Assembly: GCA_947579665.1 (NCBI GenBank)
Contig: OX388345.1
Coordinates: forward strand, 33,695,849 to 33,759,848
Source of the DNA: Sympetrum striolatum
Taxonomy: Eukaryota > Arthropoda > Insecta > Odonata > Libellulidae
DNA length: 64,000 nt
Direction of reading: 5' to 3'
Shown here in pieces: positions 11,468-23,067 of the stretch (the first letter of the stretch is position 1; the number at the start of each line of letters is the position of its first letter). The notes under the pieces are model-generated. The model saw nothing but the letters and a program-made list of their open reading frames with translations. It ran no database searches and was not told the DNA's origin. The position numbers and the translations under genes are program-made.

Positions 11468-12757
11468 CTATAGCGAAACGAAAGGAAGGGAGATGTGGTT
11501 TGATAAACGTCGGTTAACAGCCGCTTAAGTATGCTACCGCTAGATGTATGAATGGATGCGAATATCTGTTTGAATATATTTACTGTTCAAATTGAATTTG
11601 GTGCTTTAAGCGCGTAAGTAATCCTTGATGCTTTTCGGGATTAGGAATTAGAATACCTTTTGGAAGAACTACACTATTTAAATACCAATCAATAGCGAGT
11701 TAATTTAGTAAAATTAGTGGAGTGGTAATATGAATTATAAGGAAATGTTTTCTTTTTTAAGAATATTTAATGGAATCCCGTCTTACGGAAAATGATAATA
11801 AAGAATGATTTTTTTGTACTTTTTGCCCCTTCAAGAAGGGTAATATATTAGCTGTCAACAGCTATTATTTTTCTCTCCTTTTATTAGCTATTTATAAACA
11901 ACGGAAATAAATTACTTTCAAGATTATAGCATTTAATAAAAACCTGTTATTTTCCCTGAACATAGTATTGAGCTAAACTTATAAAAGATAATCCAAAATT
12001 CAACAGAAAAAATATTAGTAGGATTCTAATACGGTTCAGTAGGGAATCAGTAGAATGGTGTGGTTTAACTAAGTAATGATATACTTTTCAATGGTCGTTC
12101 TTAATTTAATGATTGATTTAAATTTGAAAAATTGAAGTAAATATAATCTTAATTTGGATACGTTCTCAATTGCTTAAAATTTAAATCGAGTAGTATTAAA
12201 GGTAGAAAATCTCGGCTAATCGAAAATCAAAAACTAAAATTTCGGTCTATTGGGAGAAAAATACAAAACATCCAATTTTCGGCCCAAAAATTATTAAATA
12301 ACACGGATGGACGATCGTATCGCAAATAATGCATTGTGAAGAGTGATTCGGATATCATGAAGTAAACTCTGTTTTGCTATGATTTCATACTCTATATTCA
12401 TCGCTAAATATTCGCCGAGATAGAGGAAGCAAATAGCATTGATCAGCGTCGAGTCGCTAATTTGATACGATTCAATCAGCAGCACGGAGTTATTGTGGAC
12501 ACGTGGAATTTTCTCCAAAATTATGAATGTGTGTAGAAGTCGTGAACTCGTGAAATATCTGAAAATGTATCCAGCATAGACTCTATTGTTTCGTTATTTG
12601 CTTTTTAGATAGTGCCCAATCAATAAATTTTTCTAATAATTAGTTTATCTTTCAACCAAATGCCCTACATTCTTTTATATCTGTGTATCCCTTCAATTAG
12701 GAATTTTTTGCTTGTAGTTTCAACATATGGAAATTAAAATGATGATAATATTTTTAC
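11468..12757. other. NOS intron
   Basis: AT-rich intron of 1.3 kb between the two FMN-loop exons. I see no genes or clear repeats. Confidence 0.6.
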
Positions 12758-12902
12758 CTGTGAGTTAAACGCATGCCCAAATATTTCTGCTAGCTTCTTG
12801 GCGTACATCTCGGATTTACCAGTCTCTGTTGCGAATAGCACCGTGGCCTTTATTCTACGGGAAAGAGCTCGACCAAACAGCTTGGAGGTGAATTTCACTG
12901 CC
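12758..12902 (-). CDS. NOS: NOS exon: calmodulin helix and FMN phosphate loop
   Basis: This exon is 145 nt, one base plus 48 codons. It encodes [20 protein letters not shown], then [19 protein letters not shown] and IFGHAFNSQ. The first 15 residues complete the amphipathic basic calmodulin-binding helix. TETGKS is the FMN phosphate-binding loop of the flavodoxin-like domain. The acceptor is tccacag and the donor is GTAAAA, a weaker donor than most in this gene. Confidence 0.95.
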
Positions 12903-13388
12903 CTGTGGATCAGAATGTCAGAGGGTATTGTAAAAAAGCATAATTTCAGGCGTTATTTGGAATTTATTGCTAAACATGTAAAATAATTCAACGCTATAAG
13001 AACTTAATAGTATCTGCGTCATTGTTACGAGTGGGGATGATATAATGGAGATTGTTATCATGAACATAACTTCTACAAAAGAAGGGGGAGGGGTCTATCC
13101 TTAATTACATCCTTATCTATTATTAACGTCATTAGTTTGCAATGTTACCCATCGTTATATCTTACATCGAATTAATCATTCATTAAGGCGTGGAAGCCGG
13201 ATTTCGTTAATTTATCCGCGACCAGAAAACTGATGGGAAGATATTAATTTCGAAAGGTATTGGCGGTAAACTATAACTTAGTCGGGTCGAGTAATGACCT
13301 TTCGGTGAACTCCTTCAGAAATATTCAACGGAAAACAACTTTACGTAACAATCTTCCAATTTTTTTCACTTATTTAAATTTCTCCTAC
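12903..13388. other. NOS intron
   Basis: Intron of 486 bp splitting the calmodulin-binding helix. Nothing else was recognised. Confidence 0.65.
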
Positions 13389-13486
13389 CTGGCAATCTGC
13401 TTGAAGTGGAATTTTCGCCTTGGTTTCTTCCCACTTTTACCCAGCTCTCTGCCTTTTTTCCATATGTGGGTTTTCCATGCAGGATC
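13389..13486 (-). CDS. NOS: NOS exon: hinge leading to the calmodulin-binding helix
   Basis: This exon is 98 nt, 32 codons plus two bases. I found it by reading the minus strand between two recognised exons. It encodes DPAWKTHIWKKGRELG and then a basic run ending RRKFHFKQIA. The acceptor is ttcgaag and the donor GTAGGA. It bridges EYQ of the oxygenase to the calmodulin helix. Its basic end and the first residues of the next exon together make the calmodulin site ([19 protein letters not shown]). Both flanking phases fit (0 and 2). Confidence 0.92.
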
Positions 13487-14728
13487 CTTCGAAAAAAGTT
13501 CGACAAAAATTAGAGAATGTATGTATAACGGTGAATCTTTCCCAATGATAAACCCCGAGAAGATATCTTTTCTGCTCTCGTAATATTTGTTTTCTTTTTA
13601 AAGTGAAGTAAATATGAATTTCCTCAAGTCATGTTACGAGGACAAATCCATCAACTTAAGTGCATGGAAATGGAGACTTACTTTTTAAACTTCCCTAAAA
13701 ATTTACTTCCCCGAGATTCGAATTTCTTTAGGTTTTCTTTTCTCTGTTTACGTTTCTTTACCGCCTGGAGATTTTAAGGTCTTAAGGTATAATTATTATA
13801 TTTATTGAGGGGAGATTGAGACTGAAAAGCCTCCTCATCTATGTAACCTGTCTTCAATGATATTGATAAAACTACAAATAAATTATAGTTAAATATAAAT
13901 TGAGGCGAAAACCTTAAAAGGAGTTGATGTTATTATCTTAGGAGAAAAGATCCATATCAAGGGATCCCAGAAAGAAGGGATGGTGTGTATAACCTACGCA
14001 TGTATAGCAAAACTTACATGAAATAAGCAACTAAATGTAACCAAATGAATTGCACTGCGTAGCAAACCCTGCATTGTCGTAAAGTACATTTTTTACGATG
14101 TGTGTGATGTGCTAGTTTTCGCATCTTCAACTTTAGAGAACAATTTCTCAGAGTCGATTCTACGCCAGCATCTCTCTTCTAGTCTAGGCATGCGTGCTTT
14201 ACTGCAGATCACAACTCGACATACTTAAAATTCTAGTCTACCTCTCGCTAGGTATATAGTAGGTTTTCACACCTTTAAGTGAATTTTCCCTGCAGCATCC
14301 TGCTTTACCTTGAGTGCAGACTCAGGTTTTTGTACTCACAAAGTAGCTTCTCTGTTTTTACCTCCACGTATTTTTCTTTTATAAATCTTCAGTGACGTTG
14401 TTCAGTTGAAGACTTGAATGAAATATCGTGCAAATAAAGATACCACATCTTTATCGCGTGTCTTAATAGATGTTGTGTGCGTCCGGACAAAACATATTAT
14501 CGATTTCAGTGTCTAAATAACATCTTTTCCCGCAAATTTTGCGAAAAATATGACTTAATGTCCAGATAAATTGGTTAAATATGGATCAAGAGAATAATTT
14601 TATGAAATGCGATAATATACACAAGTAATGCCACAGTAAATGTTTCAGGATATCCTCTTGACTTTCTCAACGGCTTCTTAAAAAAAGGGTCATACGATTA
14701 AAATCGTAATATCGATACAGTTACGTAC
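13487..14728. other. NOS intron
   Basis: Intron of 1.2 kb between the pterin-site exon and the hinge exon. I see nothing in it beyond splice signals. Confidence 0.6.
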
Positions 14729-14923
14729 CTGATATTCGTAGGATGGCTTCAGGTGATACAGGGCCATTTCTTGATGGAAGACTGGTGTAGCAGAGGAAGA
14801 CAGAGGGGGTACGATCCACACCCAATCGGCTGGACATCCGTTCCGTAGGCGAGCTTCGTTCTCCATGTGCTTCATGAAGGATTCGGAGGCAGTGTGGTGA
14901 TCCACAATAGTTACATTGCGAGA
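14729..14923 (-). CDS. NOS: NOS exon: tetrahydrobiopterin and dimer-interface segment
   Basis: This exon is 195 nt, 65 codons in phase 0-0. It encodes [20 protein letters not shown], then [19 protein letters not shown] and [18 protein letters not shown]. The ADWVWIVPP and VFHQEM blocks form the pterin pocket and dimer interface in NOS structures. The acceptor is ccttcag and the donor GTACGT. All the family-defining residues of this block appear intact. Confidence 0.95.
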
Positions 14924-15683
14924 CTGAAGGAGAATGATTACAGTGCTAAATCTCATCTTAAGGCATATGCGCTCCCTATAAAATCACATAGGATAGCTTG
15001 TGGTTAAGAGTTAGGTACTTTATTTGAAACAATTTGATGAGTAAACCGCGATATTATTTCACCATCTCGTTATGTTACAGGAGACAACATCCTAAAAATA
15101 AATATACCTCACAGAAAAATAAATTAACTTCATCAGAGGACGAAGGCCATTCGTAAAAAATCGGTCTTGTATTTATGTTGGAATATAAAAATTCCGAGGA
15201 AAAGTTACCATTTTTCTAGTCTCTTTACAGGCTTAAAGTTTGATTATACATCTGAAAGATGTAGCATAAAAGTAGGAACAGTTAATGAACTAAAAAGGGC
15301 CTTAAATTAACACATTGCAGATGAAATTAATCTATGGTACTCTTGAATATTTATTAGTTTTTCAAAAGGATGCATTAATAGCTGTTTGTCGTCCCCAATA
15401 GTTGAAGTTTTACGACAATGCTGATTACTGTTACTTTTAAGTAACAATTATTTATATTTAAATATCAGATTTGATCGCAGAAATCGTTCAAGTTCGAAAT
15501 CCAATCACGCGCTTTCCCGAATTTTTATAGCTTAAATACTTTTGTCTTCCGATGTAATGAATATTATAGTTCTTATTCTTAATGTTACGCACCAATGGGA
15601 ATACATAGTTATAAAATTTGCGCGGAATTTTAAGATAGTTGTATCTTTGACGCATCTTCTATGCTATGAACAATGGAGCATAC
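14924..15683. other. NOS intron
   Basis: Intron of 760 bp. I see no genes or repeats. Confidence 0.6.
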
Positions 15684-15785
15684 CTGGAAACTATGCAGTA
15701 CTGCAACATTAACTTCTACCATTGCTTTGTCTTTCCACAGAGTGACCGGTGTCCTTGTGTCCAGTCCCATGTGTTGAGCTACGAT
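15684..15785 (-). CDS. NOS: NOS exon: oxygenase segment ending in VLHSFQ
   Basis: This exon is 102 nt, 34 codons in phase 0-0. It encodes [20 protein letters not shown] and then [14 protein letters not shown]. The acceptor is tttacag and the donor GTATGC. WKDKA-VE-N-AVLHSFQ is conserved across animal NOS and lies in the helical part of the oxygenase near the pterin site. The exon is symmetric, but skipping it would remove core structure. Confidence 0.94.
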
Positions 15786-17390
15786 CTGTAAAAAAGCGGT
15801 CAGTTTAGTTAGCGTTATTGCCTGAGACGCATATTTCTGAGAGTTATCAATTCACTTAGAGATAGATGCGCGCGTTGGGAAATAAATCGGAATATATTTT
15901 TGGACAATATAAGTATAAACAGAAATTCGTTGAAGACGCACTTCGAGGACGTGCTCTACTGGAGAATAGTGAAATCGTTTGGGTCCATTGAATTTCCGCA
16001 TCATCAAATATACTTAATGTTCAGGATAACAGCAATGCCTTTGCTGCTTACAGTAGTATATGTTTTCATGTGAACATTCAGTTAGCGGCTGAATGTGCCA
16101 GCGTTTCTATGAAATAATATTATTGGCTAACTCACGTATATTTCGTGACAGTATGAATAAATAATAATAATAATGCCGTCTTATTTTTTGGGCGAATTTT
16201 AGCCTAGGAAGGCTATTCCACCAATTAATCCCCTTTTCTTAATTTTATTCCCATTTTTTTGTATTTTATTTTATTAATATCACACACACACATACAAGCA
16301 TTCCCTAACAGGAAAAATCCGATTAGCCGGGATTCGAACCCGGGACCGTGAGGTTGGAGCGTTAACGCGCTGGCACGTTAACCACTCCGCCGCCACGGCC
16401 TGTTAATACAATATGAAGTATGAATAAATATCAGAATTATCGTTAATTTAAGTCTCAATGAATGGTTATTACAATTGTTGTTCACCTTTTGATGTTGTGC
16501 CTATGATCATAGGCCAGTTTTACTCAAACAAGCAAAACCTTGTTGCCATTAGTAATGAACATAACAAGATACAATTTATAGAGCAGTATATAGAATTTAT
16601 AGCAGTTAAATAAAGTTTGAAAATATATGATTTGTCATGCGACTTTGGTTACGATTCAGATAGGCATAACTGCATGACGTAGCCTTTCCGGAGATGAGTC
16701 CCCACCTCCACCTTCCATGTTATCTCGAGTAAATTACATTCATGGCAAGCTCACTCCTTTTAAAAAGCTATGATTATTTTGTTCAAACGTTCCTTGTGGT
16801 TTTTTGGAAAGGGCTTCAAGACCCGCAGATAAACTCTTCCATTGTTAAACAGTGCTATCTAAAAAGGAGATTCATGTGATAACACCTCTTTGCTTCATAT
16901 CTTTAATTGTACATTTACGGGATCTCATATGCAAAGATTGTTTCCTTAACTAGTGCAGAGTTCTTCCAGTGAGTTAGAACCCTTTCTTAACTTAAAGAAT
17001 GACACTAATCTGATATCTCCCAAATAGTCTGATAATATCTGAGTTACACCACCGAGCGTATCATGCCTTCCTATAACTGATCTTGCCACTTGTTTAGATA
17101 TTTATTCATCAGTGTTCTACCTTTCGGTAGGCTCATATACACTCAAAAATCCCTATTAAGCGCCTTATTTCCTTATAGTTAACCCAACCCTTGGATGGAT
17201 GGATTAGAGGTTTATAATCTCCAGTTCCTTGTTTCTCCGAATACCGGTGGATGAGGCGAGGAACGCCGACAAAGACGGCTATTGGGGATCTTAAACCTCT
17301 TAACTTGTTTTAGTATAGCACCTATTTTAGTTAGGATATATATTGCGTGAATCAATTATTAGCTGAAGTCCATTCTGCTTTCGTACTTAC
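15786..17390. other. NOS intron with a SINE
   Basis: Intron of 1.6 kb carrying a tRNA-derived SINE (16164-16416). A GC-richer unrecognised stretch lies at about 17215-17290 (ccggtggatgaggcgaggaacgc). No gene was seen. Confidence 0.6.
16164..16416 (-). mobile_element. tRNA-derived SINE with 14-bp target duplication
   Basis: On the minus strand the element begins near 16400 with a tRNA-like head (gccgtggcggcggagtggtt). The B box cgggttcgaatcccgg is at 16327-16344. It ends in an ATT-type tail at the left. The 14-bp word agtatgaataaata flanks it at 16150-16163 and again at 16417-16430, a target-site duplication expected from LINE-driven retrotransposition. The orientation is the same as NOS. Confidence 0.88.
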
Positions 17391-17565
17391 TTCAATGAGG
17401 TTGTAACGGTTGGCATCGCATAGATCTCTGCATCCAATTTCCGTGCTCATGTACCATCCGTTGAAGGGGGTGGATGGGAACTCTAGACCTCCGACGTCAA
17501 ACAGCATATTGGAAACCGCTGGGAGGGCGTACCACCGCAGCTGGAGTTCCTCAAACCACTCATAC
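17391..17565 (-). CDS. NOS: NOS exon: substrate-binding segment with WYMSTEIG
   Basis: This exon is 175 nt, one base plus 58 codons. It encodes [19 protein letters not shown], then [22 protein letters not shown], and [10 protein letters not shown]. The Glu of WYMSTEIG corresponds to the arginine-guanidinium-binding Glu of NOS (Glu592 of rat nNOS), and the preceding Trp/Tyr line the heme pocket. The acceptor is tttttag and the donor GTAAGT. It ends in phase 0. Losing this exon would remove the substrate-binding residue. Confidence 0.95.
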
Positions 17566-17746
17566 CTAAAAAATCAAGCGAAATATCGGATTATTTACTG
17601 GACAGAAGCAGGTTTATGGGAGTTTGAAAAGAGAAGGAATCACTAATGGTGTTAATCGTTTACTACGCCTTCCGTTGATGAACTTGGCCATAAAATCAAG
17701 TAAACCATTAGGATAATGGCGATAGCGTAATGAGTTTATAACTTAC

Positions 17747-17886
17747 GTGGGGTGAGTTAGCGGTACTTCAAGCACTATATCTGGAGGTAGATCGAAGTAA
17801 TCGGGATCGTGTCCGTTGGCGGAGAGAACCAGTGGGAGGACGTCAAAGCGGCCACCTTTGCCACGCCATCCCAATTTCATGCACAC
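17747..17886 (-). CDS. NOS: NOS exon: oxygenase segment [19 protein letters not shown]
   Basis: This exon is 140 nt, 46 codons plus two bases. It encodes [19 protein letters not shown], then [13 protein letters not shown] and VLEVPLTHP. Acceptor is ctattag and donor is GTAAGT. It starts in phase 0, and the leftover AC joins G of the next exon to give Thr before YEWF. Together with the next exon it makes 315 nt in frame, the size of the 105-residue segment missing from the known nNOS-2 splice form. Only 181 bp separate the two. Confidence 0.95.
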
Positions 17887-19021
17887 CTAATAGGAAAATA
17901 ATCAAAACACTCATAACAATAATTAATAAAAAATAATTGTTGTAATGAACAATTGATAATTGAGGTTGTTGAAAATTTATAAATTTCTAAAATATTTGTT
18001 GATTTCTTAAGATAGTTTCTTATTACTTTCCATGCATGCAAACTACACTCTAATCTTTAAAGAAATTAATATCTGTAAATTCTCACGGATTATAAATGTT
18101 CCTGTTTTTCTGAGAGTTTACTGAATCTTCAAGGAATTTTTTCCTGAGATATTATTTAGGCTATTCATAACTTATTTTTGAGCTACCTTTTCAGCTTTCT
18201 AGCTTACTCTCTAAATTTTTACGTCAATAGTGAAATTGAGTAAGTTTTTATATCGATAGAAATTTGATATTGGCGCCGTCGATGGCCAATCGACAAGAGA
18301 CAAACACATTTTATTGTCACGGTCAATGAACTAGTACATACAATACTTTTGGAATGTTTCCTTCACCTGGTAATAGCGAACGTCTGCTTAATCTGTCGGC
18401 CAAAAAAACCGTGTTTCATAAATACAACTTTCCCCTGCAATCGTGACACTATGAAGTTTCACTGAACCACGTCTCCCTCGGTAAATTTTATTTACCGTCA
18501 TTCATTTACTTCTCTGGGTGGAACTATGTCTTGCATAGTCTTGATTAAAATCATTCTGAAAAACTTGCATCAATGAGATTTTCCAACGATGTCCTCTCTA
18601 TTATAAGTTGTCTTCTTGACTTGAGAATTATTTCACGCAAAAATCCAACGAAATTTGTTCTCACGCCGTTTATGTTTATTTATAGGTTTAAATGGAAACA
18701 TCTCCTTCGTATTCTAAATCTATAAATTTGCATGTAATGAAAAATGGAAGTTGATCGAATCGGTCGGAATCCGATCGATCGAAGTTGATCGATCGGATTG
18801 GTGGAATCGAATTTGCCCGAAGAAAGCTTTCTCAACAGGAGCTTAAATCAGGTACTGACTACATTTTCATGATTCAAAAATATTTTTTTTAATATTGAGT
18901 AAATTAATGACTTAATTGTTATTTGGGGCGAAAGAAATTATTTTTTATATAAATCGTCTTCAAGAACTATGAAATACGTAAAGATATTGCTAACGGTCAG
19001 TTAATTAGGTTTGCGTCTCAC
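17887..19021. other. NOS intron
   Basis: Intron of 1.1 kb. A GATC-rich patch at about 18748-18805 repeats gaagttgatcga and cgatcgatcg. No gene was recognised. Confidence 0.6.
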
Positions 19022-19169
19022 CTCAGTAAATTCGACGTTCAGTGGATCACCGATGACGCGTCCTGATCCATCGGGATGCTTATAGCCAGCGTAACTTATG
19101 AGCTGAGGATTCCATACGCGAAAATCGTGCCGTCCGTCTGTCCTTTGAGGAAATATAGTGATTGCAGAC
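19022..19169 (-). CDS. NOS: NOS exon: oxygenase segment [12 protein letters not shown]
   Basis: This exon is 148 nt, one base plus 49 codons. It encodes [20 protein letters not shown], then [14 protein letters not shown] and [10 protein letters not shown]. This is part of the catalytic core that packs around heme and substrate. Acceptor is tttcgcag and donor is GTGAGA. Between PDGS and GDP there are about two more residues (GRVI instead of the usual two) than in most relatives. The exon ends in phase 0 at FTE, which matters for the skipping pattern of the next two exons. Confidence 0.95.
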
Positions 19170-19549
19170 CTGCGAAAAAAAGCAGAGCTTTTTAAGCAGT
19201 AGAAAAGTCATGTCATTTTGCACTTATTTTAGAAAATTTTTGTGAATAAATCTTTGAAATATTTCCTTGTTTGAAGAGTGGCTCTTTAATGGCGAATCTG
19301 AATCGACATTGTCTGACTTGAATTGAAAACATAATGGAGGGAGTACTCATTTCGGTTCTTACATTCTCTAGCAAAGAGTCAATAGTAACATTTTACTGTA
19401 TTATAGTTTAGTTTCCCGAAGGAATTGATTTAAATATGACATTCAAATCGTTAATAAATCGAAGATATTTTTTGGAAAGCTTGTCTCTCATAAATAAGAG
19501 AAAAAAATTCATTGATGGACTCATATTTAATTTTGTCATTAGATCTTAC
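19170..19549. other. NOS intron
   Basis: Intron of 380 bp. Nothing besides splice signals was seen. Confidence 0.65.
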
Positions 19550-19641
19550 CTTATATTGCCCTTATTCGTGCTGTACTTTATGTGGTTGCAGAGAGCTTCA
19601 AACATTCCACTTGTCGTAGTAACGTATCTGCAGTCAAAAAC
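19550..19641 (-). CDS. NOS: NOS exon: oxygenase segment [14 protein letters not shown]
   Basis: This exon is 92 nt, 30 codons plus two bases. It encodes [18 protein letters not shown] and then [12 protein letters not shown], a highly conserved block just after the heme cysteine. The acceptor is accatag and the donor is GTAAGA. It starts in phase 0, matching the preceding exon end KLQ. Its leftover AG joins G of the next exon as Arg, reading NIR-SAITIF as in other NOS proteins. Confidence 0.95.
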
Positions 19642-22600
19642 CTATGGTAAAAAATTATCCTTTTGTCAACCATTCAGTATAATTACATATTCTATTTATT
19701 CACTATGTATCTTTAAGAAAAGTGCCAAACAATCCTAAAAATGAAAGCTATTTGAGTTGTGCTACTCGATATATCATTTAATCAGAGGTAGTAATAAATA
19801 GTATAAATTGTCGGAATTGTTACTGATGCAAGAAATTTCGCTAATGCAGGTTTTGTTAGCTTTTATTGACCATGAAATAACATGACTCCAAAATGGTTTC
19901 GCACCATTCTATTTAAACGCTAAACAGAAATATTATTATTTTCCTATAATTTAATTGTTATGGTTTCTTAAATTTTAAAGTTAATTATATCACTTAATTA
20001 ATTTTGCGCAGCTTCAATACTTATGAGTGTATTTATAGGTCATTGTTTGATTGAAGAATTTAGCCTGTATCAGAAACTAATTCAGTTTATTTTTCCTTAA
20101 TGGGAAGTTATTTTTTCCTGTTTTCACCACCATTTACCATTCTTTCATTTCCTCCAGATTGTTTAGAGGATGATGTACTGTATCATTCCCCTGAACGAGC
20201 TTTCTGTTCTGTCTTTCGCATACAAGAGGATTATGATTTACTGGCTATAGCCCATGAAGCTTATGCCAAACTGTGCTTCATTGTAAAACACGCCGTGGCT
20301 TTGTATTGCGCAACAAACTTTTTTGTTTGTTCGGAATTTAGATAGTATTAGACAATTATATTCCAAGAATATTTCCTGTTATATCACTGGAGGCAATATC
20401 AATCACAGTTTACTCAAAGAAAAAGTTTGTCATAAGATTATTCTTTCAGAACTTACTAGTGATTATGTATATTGCAATTTCGGAGCGTCTATCACTGTGC
20501 TGTAAGAATATGTTTAATGGACTATTTTGATTGTCCTCTTTTCCGAATATCTGGGATTTGTTAATAAATGTTTAAATCAAAGAGAAACTAATTGAAACCT
20601 ATTTCTTGTAAGTAAAAGTGATTATTTAGAAAAACGTCAAAGACATCCATTTCTTTAATCAGGATTTCTAAATATATATATTCTTTGCTTTCGAGTAACA
20701 CCTCATTTTCTCTTCCATCTCAAAAACCTCCTTTAATCATGCAATAAAATCAAAAGAATGCAAGCGTCTCAAGTCATCAAGAAGAGACAAAGGTACCTCA
20801 GGGCCTGATTTTAATGAGACAAAGTTTCATTTATATGTTACAGACTTCGTTGTATGCAATAGGTCTCACATTTTTGGAGAAGATATGCATTGAAAACTAT
20901 ATGAAAATTCAAAAATGTAATAGGGACAGTGCTGTTCATTAATCTACTTCTTGAATTTGATCAATACAAAGAATTAAAGCTACTCAATTTTTGTAGCATT
21001 TCATTCTTACGATTCTGAGTAAAATTCTAGCATATTGTTTTTACTATTTTATATTTTTTTCGGCATTTCATGCAACTTCTTAGATTTTTGTCATGGGTCG
21101 CAGAAATTACTACGTAAATTAGTACATACGTTGAAATGACTTTGTGAAATAAATTATATATTAGAGCCAAAAGCTGAGGATTAATAAAATGGTGCAATAT
21201 TTTCTTATCATCTCTTTAAATAAATCAGTTGAGCGTTAACTTATTTCAATCCGTTTTTGACTTAATTTTTTCATGCATTAGAAATATTTTTTGCTTCGGA
21301 TGTCCGATAATCTTTGCCTCGCTTTTCCATGTAAGTTTTTATATTTCACGAAGTTATACTTTGCATACGTAATCAATAACTGCAGATCAAAAGCCATAAA
21401 TGTCTTTCGCTTTAGTGATGTAATTTATCATGATCGGTTTATAAAGATCTTTGACGTGTAAAGACATTGACATCAGTTCTTATTTTATTTTTCGGGCATA
21501 AAGCACAGCACCGCGCATAAAATACGGCTTATTTATCTGTTAGACTTTAACGAGTAAATATTGGAGTGAAAGGGAAAACAAAGGAAGTCTATGAGCGAAG
21601 GGAGTACCCCGATAAATTTTATGAATGTCGTGTTCATCAGAGACATGTGTCATCGCAGAGAGCCCACGAGGTTTTGGCTTGCGTCCAACTAGTTTTTTCG
21701 GAATGACAAAGTGTCCACTTGTCTGGTGCAGGACAGCCGTATCTATATTTTATACAACACGTGCCGTTGAACTGTGGGCCGCTAATGATACCATTCAAAT
21801 GATGCACACGGAACGTATGGAGGCATTCCGCTAGCTCGCCAGGGAAAGTGTAAACTTTAAACGCTGCATACCTGGTTCCCCGGAAAATGCACGTGCAAAT
21901 TCAGGGGAATAGGTAATGCTAGGATTAGTATGAATTAGGAATAATTGTTAGGGTAGTGTTTACTGTGAATGTATGAATTTCGGCTTTGATTAAATTCCAG
22001 GTAAATCCTGCGTCCTTGGTCAAAGTATACAGCAATTTTGGCTGAAACATTTTCTATTTGAGGCTGTAGAATTGGAGATGATAAGCATGTAAATGGAGTA
22101 TATCAATTTGGAGCATAGAATATCCTTAAAGCATTTAATTTCAAACTCCCTTAAGATCATCGATATTATTCTCGTCTTTAATATAAAAAATAAATGATCT
22201 CGAGTTCATTTTACTTTGTTTTTGATTAACTTAACCTCTTTTTTCAAACAACAGAGATTTTTTGCTTCATTAAATTCCGGGTAAACTCCTGTCGTTAGTC
22301 AAAGTATACTGGGATTTAAGCTGAAAGTTTTTCCATTTATTACTCCTGTGTTTGCAATAATAAGCATGGAAATATATCAATTCGAAACCTTAAATATCCC
22401 AGTAACACTCATTTTTAAACTCCGTATAGGTTCAAAATTATACTTATCTGCAAGAATTAAAACGACTGATGCCACTCATAATGAGAGAGTACATGCATGC
22501 ATTTGTTTTCAGTTTCCTAATGATCGTAACCACGTGCATTCACAACCTTCTCACGTATGAAAGTTATTTATTTTCCAGAAACACGATTTCGTTGTAATTA

Positions 22601-22878
22601 CCTGTCCGTAATTTCCGTATCAAACTATGTATACTTTCCCCTTTTGTTGCCTTTCCTTTTTATATCTCATTAAAACGACGGATATAATCACCTAAATCTA
22701 AGTTTTTAAGATTAGATTATACGATTACATTTATGTTAACTTAAAACTATAGTTGTTAAACTTATGCCCTAATTTAATTGTACTCTTTTTATCTTACGCC
22801 TCTCTTTTTAGAAGATTTGTTTGATGCTCAATAATTTTAAAACTGATGCGCTGAAGCGTGACTTCGTGGAATGGAATA

Positions 22879-23067
22879 GACATTTCAAAAAATTAAAAAA
22901 CTTGGTATCTTCCACAGAGATTTATTAAAACAGGACCGATTTCGTCACCGTGATGACATCTGCTGGTGATGAAGATGGTCCAGAAGATGTCATCACGAAG
23001 ACGAAACCGGTCGTGTTTTAATAAATCTCTGTGGAAGATACCAAGTTTTTTCATTGTTTGAAATGTC
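22879..23067. mobile_element. Fold-back element A, 87-bp inverted arms
   Basis: Arms 22879-22965 and 22981-23067 are inverted copies with about 90% identity, including the perfect core cttggtatcttccacagag and tttattaaaac. Only 15 bp separate them. Near the centre each arm carries a gaccggtttcgt-type word (aggaccgatttcgtc left, gacgaaaccggtcg right). The same word occurs in fold-back element B at 32721-32893. It looks like a non-autonomous repeat; the transposon class is unknown. Confidence 0.85.

Noticed and set aside
16320..16402. Functional tRNA gene on the minus strand
   Set aside because: The head has A and B boxes, but it is followed by a SINE body, an ATT tail and a target duplication, so it is a SINE and not a tRNA gene.
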